Positions 35,611 to 45,778 of a stretch of DNA of 64,000 nt are shown in pieces. A program made the translations under genes and the position numbers. Position 1 is the stretch's first letter; each line of letters begins with the position of its first letter. The notes beneath the pieces are model-generated. The model saw only the letters and a list, made by a program, of their open reading frames with translations. It was not told the origin of the DNA and did not search any database. Origin of the DNA: Solanum dulcamara (Eukaryota > Streptophyta > Magnoliopsida > Solanales > Solanaceae); NCBI RefSeq assembly GCF_947179165.1, contig NC_077240.1, positions 53,158,001 through 53,222,000 of the forward strand, read 5' to 3'.

Positions 35611-38600
35611 ATAGGTGTCCTAACCTCAGATGATACCTTTGTACCTGACAAAAGGAAGATTAACAAATGGTGGAAACTTCCTGAACACCAAAAGAAAGTT
35701 GAATGGTACAAAGCCACTTATTCCTTAGAACAAAGAACCTCTTTTAGAGATAAATGGTTTAAGGATATGGAAAGATTCAAGACTGAAATTGAATTCTTTA
35801 AGTGGTTTGAACATTCAGGACAAATAGATGACACCAAATCATCCCTTCAAGTCCTTATTAACAAATGGTATACTAGAGAACAGGTGATAGAAAGTGTCAC
35901 TCCTCCTCTAGAAGGACTTAGTATTCCCTATAGGAAAAATATCCTCAAAGCCTCTCCTTTCAAAAAACCCATTGAAAAGGACACCTCTCTTCCCACAGGA
36001 GCTGATATCAACAGTATTTATGAACAAAATAACTACACCAATCAGGTTCTTCACATAGTATCAAAACAAATAGAAGAATCCAAAAGTAGCAGTTACAAAG
36101 GTATTTCCCAAATAGGAAATAAACCTAGTACTTCTTACAATAACCCTCAAATAGAGACTAACCCCATATTTAAGATTCCAGAATTCTCTAGAGAAGACTT
36201 TCCTAAATTAGAAAATCCTCTTAGTCAATCCAATGACATCCTAGAAAAAATCAATGACCAGCTCTCCAAACTTAATATCACCAAAGGAGACCAAGTCAAA
36301 GCCATCACTTTGAACTCTTCTGAGAGTAGATATCCCAATAGAAGGAATTATTACTCTAGACCCTCCTTTCCTGATATGCAGTTTGAAGAAGACACTCTTC
36401 ACCCTTCAGGGGCCACAGACGGCCATGGAATTCAAGAATGGAACATTGACGGAATGGCAGAAGGCCAAATCTACAATAGACTCCAGGAAATGGGGATGAA
36501 TATCACTGCGTACAAAATGAAAGGTTGCACTGATAAAAATGCTGCTGTTCGTCTTGTTGCCGGTTTCACAGGGACCTTGAAATGTTGGTGGGATAATTAC
36601 CTCACTGAGCAGAACAAGGCTGAAATCTTTAACGCAGTCACTACTAAAAGGACCGTTAAAGTAGAACATGGAGTAGAAACTGCTACTGAAACAGTCGTAG
36701 AAGATGCGACAGCCACCCTTGTTTATTGCATAGCAAAACACTTTGTAGGAGAACCAAAACTCTTCCAAGATAGGAGTCTTGAAATCCTTAACAACCTTTA
36801 TTGCAAAAAACTGACTGATTTCAGGTGGTACAAAGACATGTTCATCAACAAAGTAATGATCAGATCAGATTGCAATAATGATTATTGGAAAGAAAGATTC
36901 CTTAGTGGTCTACCTCCTCACTTTGCCGAAAAGGTAAGATCCAAAATTAGAGATAGATGCGAGGGAAAAATCCCTTATCCTCATCTCACTTATGGAGATC
37001 TTGTTAGTCTCATAAATGTCACAGCTATGGAACTTTGCACAGATCTTAAGCTAAGAGCTCAACTTAAGAAAGAACAGAAAACCTACTCCTCAGAACTAGG
37101 AAGTTTCTGTCAGGATTTTGGTTTCCCAACCTTAACACCCCCTTCCTCCAAAAAATTAGGAAAAAGGGAAAGAACTTCTTCTAGTAACTCTAGCAAGAGA
37201 AGATCCTTCAAGAAAAGAGATAAACCCAAAAGAAGGTTTAAGAAAAGAACCTCTAAAGGTTCATCTTCTGAAGATACCTGCTGGACATGTGGAAAGAAAG
37301 GACATAGATCTAGCGAATGTCCAAGAAACAAGAAGAAGAAAAACAAAGTAAATCTACTAGAAGTAGATGAAGAAACTAAGAAAAAACTCTTCTCCATTAT
37401 TGAAGAAGAAGAATTTGAGTCTGGTTCAGACTACCCCTCTGAAGGAGAAAGTGATGATGAATTTCTAAATGTCGCTCATGACAGCCAGACAGAAGAAGAT
37501 TCAGAATGCAACTGCAACGGAGCATTTTGCATGTGTGATAGCAAATCTATCAAAGTTATATCTGAAAATTCGATAGAAACATTATTTTCAACTATCGAAC
37601 ATATTCAAGATGAAGATGCTAGGAGGAGGTACCTCCTTGAACTACAAAAACTAGTTACCAGGCAAAAAGAAGAAAGACCTGAAGTAACTCCTTTTAGCAT
37701 GAAGCAAATCATGGGGAAATTTGAAACTAAGAAGGAAGAACCTTCTATAGAATTATTAAGAGGAGAAGTAAAAATTCTCAAAAATGAAATCAGAGAAGTC
37801 AAAGCAAGACTTCACAAAATAGAGATTGATAATATCTCTAATCAAATTCAAAAGGAGTCTACTAGCCAAGTGAAAACTTCAAAAGCCATCCTTACGGAAG
37901 AAACTGATTCTGACTCTGAAACAGAATCCGTCAGATTTGAATCTGACACAGGTAAAACTGAGGCAGGTAAATCAGACGCAGGTCTGAAAGCTATTACTAA
38001 AATAAGACCTCAGAGTTCTCATATATTAATAAAGCTTGTTATAAACAATGATTTTGTTCTTAACAAAATTGCCTTGTTAGATAGTGGTGCTGATAGAAAC
38101 TGCATTGTTGAAGGATTGATACCTACAAAATACCTTACTAAGGGAACTACAAAATTATACAGCGCCACAGGTGAGCGTATCTTGATTAATTACAAACTCT
38201 CCGATGCCCATATTTGCAATAATGGCATTTGTCTTTCTAATGATTTTGTCATTACAAAAAACATTAATGAAGATATTATTTTGGGAATACCTTTTATTAC
38301 TCAAATCAAACCATATCTTTCAGATTTTGATGCCATACGGACAAAAATCTTGGGAAAAGAAATTGCATTTCCTTTTGTCAAAACCCTTTCTCAAGAAGAA
38401 AGTAAACTTCTTCATAAACAAACAGCTTTTAAAATAAATCTTATTTCTCAGCAGATTTGTTTTCTTAAAGAAGATATAAAAATTAAGCAAATTGAGCAAA
38501 TTTTAAAAACCCCGGGAATGGTTACTAAAATTGCCAATCTACAAAAAACTTTTGAAAAAGAAATTTGCTCTGATTTTCCAAATACTTTTTGGGATAGAAA

Positions 38601-39948
38601 ATCCCACATGATTGAACTTCCTTATATTGATGGATTTAATGAAAAGGCCATCTCTACGAAAGCTAGGCCAATTCAAATGAACCATGAATTAATGGAAATT
38701 TGTAAAAAAGAAATTAATACTCTTCTGGCTAATAAAATTATTAGACCTTCTAAATCTCCTTGGAGCTGTTCAGCCTTTTATGTTAATAATGCTGCTGAAA
38801 AAGAAAGAGGTTCTCCTAGACTGGTTATCAACTACAAACCTCTTAACACAGCTCTAAAATGGATCAGGTATCCTATTCCTAACAAAAGAGATCTTTTGAA
38901 AAGAACTTATAAAGCAAATGTTTATAGTAAGTTTGATATGAAATCCGGTTTCTGGCAAATACAAATTGCTGAAAAGGATAAATACAAAACTGCTTTCAAT
39001 GTTCCGTTTGGACAATATGAATGGAATGTAATGCCTTTTGGATTAAAAAATGCCCCTTCAGAATTTCAAAATGTCATGAATTCCATATTTAATCATATCA
39101 GTCATATATCTATTGTGTATATAGATGACGTATTAATCTTCTCTGAGGACATTGATTCTCATTTTAAACATCTTAACACTTTTTATAACATTGTCAAGAA
39201 AAATGGCCTTGTAGTTAGTGCTAAGAAGATCAAGCTCTTTCAAACAAAAATTAGATTTCTTGGTCATGATCTATACCAAGGGACTTATAAACCTATCTGT
39301 AGGGCCATCGAGTTCTCTGACAAATTTCCCGATGTTATCACTGATAAAACTCAGTTACAAAGATTCCTTGGAAGTCTTAATTATATTGCTGACTTTATCC
39401 CTAAAGTTAGACAAATTTGCAAACCTTTGTATGACAGGTTGAAGAAGAATCCTGTACCTTGGAGCAAAGAACAAACTACAGCTGTTGTTAATATTAAAAG
39501 AATGGTGAAAACCCTTCCATGTCTAGGAATTCCCAATCCTAGTTATTTTATGATTGTAGAAACTGATGCCTCTGATAATGGCTATGGAGGAATTCTTAAA
39601 CAAAGAAGATCCCCAGAAATGTCTGAACAATTAGTTAGATATACATCTGGAATCTGGAATTCCGCACAAAAAAATTATAGTACTGTCAAAAAAGAAATTT
39701 TGGCCATAGTTCTATGTATCACCAAGTTCCAAGACGATCTTGTTAATAAAGAATTTTTGCTTAGAGTAGATTGTAAATCTGCTAAAGATATTTTGCAAAA
39801 AGATGTTAAAAATCTTGTCTCAAAACAAATCTTTGCCAGATGGCAGGCATTACTTTCTAGCTTTGATTTTCAGATTGAATATCTAAAGGGAGAAGATAAC
39901 TCTCTCCCAGATTTTTTAACCAGAGAATTTTTGCAGGGTAAAACATGA
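34594..39948 (+). CDS. Florendovirus polyprotein: movement, capsid, protease, RT, RNase H (1784 aa)
   Basis: An uninterrupted 1784-codon frame. Domains in order: 30K-type movement protein at about residues 1-250 (with GVLESNLANGPVYFNCYP); a Ser-rich linker to about 330; capsid region about 340-960 with Lys/Arg-rich stretch and CCHC zinc knuckle CWTCGKKGHRSSEC at 896-909; an acidic stretch (about 925-985); a coiled-coil-like segment (about 1060-1110); retropepsin DSGA at 1163-1166; RT with YIDD at 1509-1512; RNase H with TDAS (Asp 1658) ending LPDFLTRE. All these catalytic motifs look intact. Start: first ATG after the leader. The stop overlaps the ORF2 ATG. It has no promoter of its own upstream, so expression from this copy is doubtful. 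Confidence 0.9.
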   Translation: MNNHQYTVNSVNLSISKVENDLQNWSIPKEPFEKIYQLGNFSLFKKYNIKTCESTVAINNCLETIKLLIANDIHRYQKEFKFLHIGLVQVAIKPLFRKGLNIPICLLLRDDRLLNFDDSLLGVLESNLANGPVYFNCYPNFSVDIHDPNIMDTLTLNVKTKNMNSKTDTREIAVIYRVYYKLMKTTIAPKAISTSVKGVTMLMEANQEHSTTFVPRLLKWDDILTDEEWKFDSITNPLPIQPDRSQIDQVIQFPDGSINLKFLRSNSYSQASSSRRMSSARPSSFCPREEREDSSSEPIEQGKVDGVDFSGTIPKVYYETTPTSPTLSDMKPDHKRKDSIGVLTSDDTFVPDKRKINKWWKLPEHQKKVEWYKATYSLEQRTSFRDKWFKDMERFKTEIEFFKWFEHSGQIDDTKSSLQVLINKWYTREQVIESVTPPLEGLSIPYRKNILKASPFKKPIEKDTSLPTGADINSIYEQNNYTNQVLHIVSKQIEESKSSSYKGISQIGNKPSTSYNNPQIETNPIFKIPEFSREDFPKLENPLSQSNDILEKINDQLSKLNITKGDQVKAITLNSSESRYPNRRNYYSRPSFPDMQFEEDTLHPSGATDGHGIQEWNIDGMAEGQIYNRLQEMGMNITAYKMKGCTDKNAAVRLVAGFTGTLKCWWDNYLTEQNKAEIFNAVTTKRTVKVEHGVETATETVVEDATATLVYCIAKHFVGEPKLFQDRSLEILNNLYCKKLTDFRWYKDMFINKVMIRSDCNNDYWKERFLSGLPPHFAEKVRSKIRDRCEGKIPYPHLTYGDLVSLINVTAMELCTDLKLRAQLKKEQKTYSSELGSFCQDFGFPTLTPPSSKKLGKRERTSSSNSSKRRSFKKRDKPKRRFKKRTSKGSSSEDTCWTCGKKGHRSSECPRNKKKKNKVNLLEVDEETKKKLFSIIEEEEFESGSDYPSEGESDDEFLNVAHDSQTEEDSECNCNGAFCMCDSKSIKVISENSIETLFSTIEHIQDEDARRRYLLELQKLVTRQKEERPEVTPFSMKQIMGKFETKKEEPSIELLRGEVKILKNEIREVKARLHKIEIDNISNQIQKESTSQVKTSKAILTEETDSDSETESVRFESDTGKTEAGKSDAGLKAITKIRPQSSHILIKLVINNDFVLNKIALLDSGADRNCIVEGLIPTKYLTKGTTKLYSATGERILINYKLSDAHICNNGICLSNDFVITKNINEDIILGIPFITQIKPYLSDFDAIRTKILGKEIAFPFVKTLSQEESKLLHKQTAFKINLISQQICFLKEDIKIKQIEQILKTPGMVTKIANLQKTFEKEICSDFPNTFWDRKSHMIELPYIDGFNEKAISTKARPIQMNHELMEICKKEINTLLANKIIRPSKSPWSCSAFYVNNAAEKERGSPRLVINYKPLNTALKWIRYPIPNKRDLLKRTYKANVYSKFDMKSGFWQIQIAEKDKYKTAFNVPFGQYEWNVMPFGLKNAPSEFQNVMNSIFNHISHISIVYIDDVLIFSEDIDSHFKHLNTFYNIVKKNGLVVSAKKIKLFQTKIRFLGHDLYQGTYKPICRAIEFSDKFPDVITDKTQLQRFLGSLNYIADFIPKVRQICKPLYDRLKKNPVPWSKEQTTAVVNIKRMVKTLPCLGIPNPSYFMIVETDASDNGYGGILKQRRSPEMSEQLVRYTSGIWNSAQKNYSTVKKEILAIVLCITKFQDDLVNKEFLLRVDCKSAKDILQKDVKNLVSKQIFARWQALLSSFDFQIEYLKGEDNSLPDFLTREFLQGKT

Positions 39949-41228
39949 GGCCTGGAGCACCAATAGCTAAGGGACCCTTCAAAGGGAAAGGAGTATCCGA
40001 TAAACCAGTTATGGCTAAACCTTTCAACATCCGACCTGAAATTACAGGTCCTTCCAATCGATATTCAGCCCTAGCCCAGTTACCACCCATAAATCCTTCT
40101 GTATTCCCTCCATTACCTCCAAGCACATCTTCAAACATGCTTGTTATGAAGAAACCTTTTGCTCAAAACCCAGAGCCAAGCTCCACCTCTCCTTCGGGAA
40201 AACAAAGATTTTCCCAAACACAAACCAAAGACAGTTATACAATGAAAACTCTTGAGAGTTTTGCTGAAGCAGTGACACCAAACGTTTCTCCTTCAAAAAC
40301 CAAAGAAAAAGAAAAATTTAACCTTATTTCCTTACAAGTTATCCCAATCTTGGCACTTGATAAGGAGTATGAGAACTTTGAGATCAAACATCTCTTGAAA
40401 CCCCTGTATACAAACAGGAACTACGTGGATACTGAAAGTCCTCTCAAAACTAGATTATTTTATGAGTTCATCTTAGTAGATACTGGATCTGTTGAGATAG
40501 AACATGAATTAGCAGATAAAAGTAATCCGGATAGCATAGCCTATTCTAAATTTACTATTAAAAAGATTTTAACTCCTTTTGAATGGCAGGTAGACCATTT
40601 ACATACCCCTATTAATTTTTCCAGAGAACATAGGCCACAAACTTACAACTGGTGGGACTATAAACAAGCCTGGTTTAACTTCATGTATTTACGACCTTCA
40701 TCCCATACTTGGTTTGTAAAATACAGTCCAGAATTAGCCAGGTCTGTCATTCCTAGATGGTTTTACGAGTGGTGGCAATGTTTCGGAGGAAACCACCAAA
40801 CTCTTCCAAAATTATTTTCAGAAAAATTCAGTCAATTTCAAATTGACCAAGGTATTTCTACTTTGCCTGAACACATTCAATTGTGTAAATATTTTATTCA
40901 GAAAAGAATTTCTTATATTTTAAGCTGGACTTTTAAAATCGGCGAGTTTGAAAGAATTAAATATTTATCCAAAGAAATCCTTATCAAATGATGGTCTCCG
41001 GCTCCTAAAGAAACTCAATCAACTTCCTTGAGAAGTTCTTCCATTATCCATAAATCACCAAAGAGTGATCTAAAGAAAAGACTGGAAAAAGCTCTGTCAG
41101 AATTAGAAAACAGCAACGAAGACGAAGTCCTTCAGCTTCTTGAAGAAGCCTCTTCTCAAAGTGACGACAATGGAGATATGTTAAATCCCAAAGGAATTGC
41201 CAGGGCCTACCTAAACCCATTTGATTAA
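39945..41228 (+). pseudogene. Florendovirus ORF2, right copy, broken by a nonsense codon
   Basis: Begins at the ATGA overlap with ORF1 and is open for 348 codons until TGA at 40989-40991, where the left copy has a Gly codon (a single G-to-T change). The remaining frame is open to 41228. Two other substitutions (P/L, I/F) separate it from the left copy. The lost part is the charged C-terminal tail; the aromatic-rich central domain remains. Function unknown. Confidence 0.85.
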
Positions 41229-41751
41229 AATCCTAATTGAGTGTTTTAAAACACGGAATAATTAGTCTTCCAAATAGAGATACAAAGTATCGGAATTATT
41301 ATGGAAGAAAAGATGAGTCTCTAAAAGAGATGGAATATCTTTTGATTTAATCAAAACAGACCCCACTACACCGAAAGTTATTTAACTTATTCGGAAAAGA
41401 AGAACAGGCTCCCGACAAGCTTTTGACCACTCAAAAAGAAGTGGACCCATGAAGAAAGACATCCACTAAACAATGGACCCCTTTCAAAGATAAGGTAATC
41501 CTCAACAGCCAATCAGAAGAAGGCCTTTTGGATTCCCATTATCTCTTTAAGTCTATATAAAGACTTGTATTATTTCATTACAAGGCATCAGAAAATTTAC
41601 ACTACAAATTTCTCTTAGTCTTGCTCATCTGTAACAATGTTTGTAATGCTTCCGCTTCATCAATAAATCATTCAACTTTGTTATTCCAGTAAGTTTACTC
41701 TGTTGCAATCACTATTTTACTTACTGTATTTACGATCCTTTTAATGGTATC
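41229..41751 (+). promoter_or_regulatory. Viral 3' intergenic region with pararetroviral promoter
   Basis: Contains CCAATCAG at about 41509-41516, TATATAAAG at 41555-41563 and AATAAA at 41663-41668, and ends in TGGTATC (start of the Met-tRNA site) at 41745-41751. In a circular viral genome this drives the genomic RNA. Here it faces outward into LTR D and the inverted LTR F. Confidence 0.65.
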
Positions 41752-42240
41752 TTCTTAAGTTTCTTAGACACTATCATGTGAGCCAGATAGGCTACGACAC
41801 TATCAAACAACTCTAAGGAAAGAATATTGTGATACCTCGTGAGAAGGAAGGTTGGAAATGGAGTCATAAGATTCCGAAAGGAATTGGAGGCTAAGTAATG
41901 AGTCGTAGGACTCGATTTACCTACGTAAGCTACTAACTTGGAAGTCTTACATACTTAAGCTATTGGAGTACGTACCAAGCTTACGTAGCATGGATTATAT
42001 AGGCTCCTAAAATAAGACGAGATTACGAACCCACGAGGAAGGGAAAAAGACGACAGGTGGAAGCCAATGGAGGAGCGACACGTGGCAGAACCTCAAGCAA
42101 GCAGGTGACCCACCTACCTAGGGTCAAGTAGGTGACCCACCTACTTGGGAGGTGGGGCCCATAAGGACACGTGGCAGCCTAGGGGTAAGGCATGGATCTG
42201 TGGCCCAATAGGGGCTGGACATGTGTCACCATATGGGGAT
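41752..42240 (+). repeat. LTR D piece, inverted copy
   Basis: Reverse complement of 27606-28094. Differences from the left copy seen by eye are one base near 41760 and one G-box base (CACGTG here, CACATG on the left). Confidence 0.85.
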
Positions 42241-45200
42241 TGTTACACCCCACATCTTCGAACTCGGAATGTCCCTTAAGTTACTTAGAAGCTAGCATGT
42301 GAGCCACTTAAGTTACGACACTATCAAACGGCTCTAAGGAAGGGAGAATGTGATACCCCATACTAGAGAAGGTTGGAGATGAAATCATAAGAGTTCGGAA
42401 GGAATTGGAGGCCAAGTAATGAGTCGTAGGACTCGATTTACCTATGTAAGCTACTAAGTTAAAAGTCATATGCACTTGAGCTACTTAAGCATATATCAAA
42501 CTTACGTAGCACGGGTTACATAGGATCTTAAAATAAGACGAGATTACGAACCTACGAGAGGGAACAAAAACTAGTTCCGAACTTACGAATGTCAAGCAAG
42601 CAGGTGACAAGCAAGCACCTCAAGCAAGCAGGTGACTCACCTGCCTTCTTGGGGGGGTGGACCCCGCTGCCACGTGGCGACGTGTGATAGGCCGCATGAA
42701 CTAGGTGGCGTCCTAGGGGGGCTGCCACGTGTCACCCCCAAGGGGCTGCCACGTGGCACCTTTTTAAAAAGGCTGGATATATATGTAATGGCTAAGTACA
42801 GCATACTTAGCCAAAAAAATCAGTCCAAAACATAGAGAACAAAACGTGAGAAGAGGCAGCCATGATTGGAGAAAGTTTAAGGTAAGTTTCTTGATTTTCT
42901 TCCGTGAATTAATTAGCTACGGTGTTCCTCAAGCACGTGGAGATGTATATATGCATATATATGTATATTATGATGACTAAGAAGTCATTTCTTCAGCTTT
43001 ACACTTGGGAAAAATTGGACAGAAACGTGAGAGGAAGAAGAGAGGAAAGCTACGACCTAGGGGCTGCTAAGGTACGCCTCCGAGTTTCTCTCCGTAAATA
43101 AATTATCTAAGGTATACTACGATGAATTTAGGGTTATAATAACATATATTTACTGCTTGGGGCAGCAAGCAAGTCGCACAAACAGCCCGCTCAATTTCAG
43201 CGCGTTTGAAGAAGTTCCGAGTTGCGATTTGACAAGTTCTAGCCAATTTCGGGAAAGGTAAGTTCTTCCACTTTGATTTGAAGTTTATGAGGTTAAATTA
43301 GGGTTTATTACACACCTTAGGGTCTGCTGGAAGTTGGGGAAAAGGCTTGAAAAGTTTGGCATTCAAAATAAGCTAAAACGTAGTCGCTATGGTTGAATTG
43401 TCGTCGAAATAAAGTATTGCTTTGTGAAGTACTGCTGCAGGGGTATTGGCTGGTTGTTGCAGGGCCTAAATATGATATAAAGTGGGTTATGGTGCTGCTG
43501 GTTGAGACCCCATTACCCCTCGTTATGTATAATTAAAGGCGTCACAAAAATAAAGGCTAGACGCCCTATTTTGATATCGTATTTTCGAATAAGTCATTTG
43601 GAGTTTATGCTGTATATTGTTGATATGAATTGCTGCAGGTTGTTGTTGTTGGTTGGCTGTAGGTCTTAGGGACCTAATTGGAAATTTGGATGGGGCACAT
43701 TATAGGGGAGGTGCTGCCCAATTTTCGTTAACGCCTTAACAAACTAAAGGACTAGTCGAGGAAACAACTAAGGAAATAGATTCCATTAACATTAAGGCGT
43801 AATCCAAGATGCTGGAAATTTAAGAGTAGTTTATATTTGTATTAATTTCATATTGAATTGGTTCGGAGACGACGAGACGAGCAGGATAAAGGGTAACTCC
43901 CAAAAGGTATGTAAAGCTTTCTTGTGGCATGTTTTGGTATAAGCACGTACAATTATCTTTCTTTCCTTTTGGCAAGTTTTAGCCTTAAGTGAATTGTATG
44001 TGGAATGTGGGAATAATTCCATTCCCAGAACTCCAGGTACGCCCCATAATCCCTAACTATAGTTAAGTGTTAACACCCCTACAAGGATTGAGTATTACCT
44101 GTTAAGGCTTCTACGTGCTAAAGAATAGTGTATGAAAAACTATCTTTCCCTTCTCTTGATATGTATTTGGTACGAAAGTGAGATTTGAATGCCATAGTGG
44201 CTCACCGAGCCCTATAATGGGCCGGGTATGAAATATGTGTATGAAGGTCATCTAAAACAAAGTACAGACTACATAAAGCTTATTCTCTTTCTTCTTTTGG
44301 GCATGTGTTTGTCTTAGTTGTAAGTTGAATATGATCTGAGCTCTGGGGTAACTCCATCCTCAAACATCTCTTATTTACTTCTGAATATAGAACTCCTACA
44401 GTAGTCGAACTATTTCCCTGAAAACTTTTATATGTTAAAAAGGTAACAAATGTACGGGCTCCAAGTCTTACAGACTATATGTTAACAAATGTTTCTGGTT
44501 CCATAAGCGATTTGGATTTACTTTAGTACATGTCTAGGAGCCCCGAGATTATAATTGAGACAACCCATATTGGCATTTAGAGGACACTCGAGATGACTAC
44601 ACCGTTACTCGGGTTCTCAAATAAAAGCTTAACTTTCTTATTCTGTCGAGTCTCTGATAACGATTTAAATTGCATATAGTTACTCACTACTCTACTCGTG
44701 TATACCGTAATACTTCTTTCCTTGAGTCCCGGGCCAGGATATGTTCTCGTGCACAGTTCACTGCATTATTCACTGAGTCCCTCAATAGAGGGCCAGGATA
44801 CGTGTATAAATATATGATGATGTGTTGTAATAAGGTGGTGATGGCACTGGGGCCATGATGGTTTTACAGAAATGATTTTACAGAGATGATTCACCGGACC
44901 CCCGACAGGGCCGGCTATATGATATGACTCGAACATGCATGTTTTTGTAATTCATAAAGTACAGGTACAGGTTTCTGAATTGATATTTTATCCCCTGATT
45001 CTCTATCTCAGATATGTTTCCAGTTGTATTATATTATGTTTTACATACTCGGTACACATATCGTACTGACCCCCATTCTCGAGGGGCTGCGTTCATGCCT
45101 GCAGGTACAGATACAGATTTTGGGAGTCCGTCAGCTTAGGATTCCATGCAGATCAGTTGGAAGAGGCTCCATTATATCGGGGCGTAGTTTTTGATACTGT

Positions 45201-45572
45201 CCACTGATATATAAAAATTGTTTTGTCCATTCAGGGGTACGGCGGGGGCCCTGTCCCGCCATATGTTGTCATTTATATGTTTAGAGGTCTGCAGACATGT
45301 ATATGTGGGTTGTGTATGTCAGTTTGATTAAGCTGGGTCTACATGATATATGATATATGTTATTATGTTATGGCAGCCTTGTTGGCTTGCGTGCCCTGTC
45401 ATGTTGTGATACAAACGAAAAGGGCTACAGTTTATGAAAATGTTATCGCCCAGTGGGGCTCTGTTACATGATATTGTCTTATTTACGATTCAATATGACC
45501 TCAGCTAATAGATATATGTACGGGAGGTCCAGGTCGGACCCCAGTCACGGCCTACGGGGTTGGGTCGTGATA
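42241..45572 (+). repeat. LTR F, inverted copy
   Basis: Starts TGTTACACCCC and ends GGGTCGTGATA. In this orientation, transcription would run rightward, away from the virus. ACGT palindromes lie at 42670-42760, the TATA tract near 42775-42785 and splice-donor-like GGTAAGT at 42881 and 43257. Its PBS follows at 45577-45588. Confidence 0.9.
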
Positions 45573-45652
45573 GAAGTGGTATCAGTGTAGTTCATCCTCG
45601 GATTGTCTGCAGACCGTGTCTAGTAGAATCTTGTTTATCGGTGTGTTGCGCG

Positions 45653-45698
45653 CCACATCTATAAACAGCGTCCTATAGCTTCCTGTTTATAGATGTGG
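45653..45698. repeat. Hairpin at the outer break of the right arm
   Basis: CCACATCTATAAACAG (45653-45668) and its perfect complement (45683-45698) flank a 14-nt loop. It marks where the inverted leader of F meets the leader of the next element (G) in the opposite direction; weaker complementarity continues through both leaders and LTRs. Confidence 0.85.
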
Positions 45699-45778
45699 CA
45701 CGCAACACATCGATAACCAAGACTCTATTAGACACGGTCTGCAGACACTCTAAGGACAAACTGCTCTGATACCACTTC
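45669..45778 (-). mobile_element. 5' leader and PBS of the element owning LTR G
   Basis: Leader sequence as in element 1 (GTTTATAGATGTGG, GACACGGTCTGCAGACACT) with a perfect initiator-Met PBS at 45763-45774 on the minus strand. The rest of the element's internal region is absent, replaced by the inverted arm. Confidence 0.8.

Larger units (their letters stand above)
34236..41751 (+). mobile_element. Endogenous florendovirus-like pararetrovirus, right copy (nearly complete)
   Basis: 7516 bp in the order leader, ORF1, ORF2 and 3' region with promoter and poly(A) motif, ending in TGGTATC at 41745-41751. That size and order match one unit-length florendovirus genome opened at the minus-strand primer site. 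No integrase is encoded; Caulimoviridae enter genomes by host repair. The element is inserted in LTR D. Confidence 0.85.
35611..45668. repeat. Right arm of the 10-kb inverted duplication
   Basis: Mirror image of 24178-34235. It includes viral ORF1 from codon 340, ORF2, the viral 3' region, the LTR D piece, the ATCCC target duplication (as GGGAT at 42236-42240), all of LTR F and the leader with the degenerate PBS. It ends inside a small hairpin at 45653-45698. Confidence 0.95.

Noticed and set aside
24178..45668. Simple hairpin read artefact as the sole explanation of the palindrome
   Set aside because: A missing-adapter artefact would give no unique spacer. Here a 1375-bp single-copy spacer and independent substitutions, including a nonsense codon, exist. 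It is not excluded entirely without reads.
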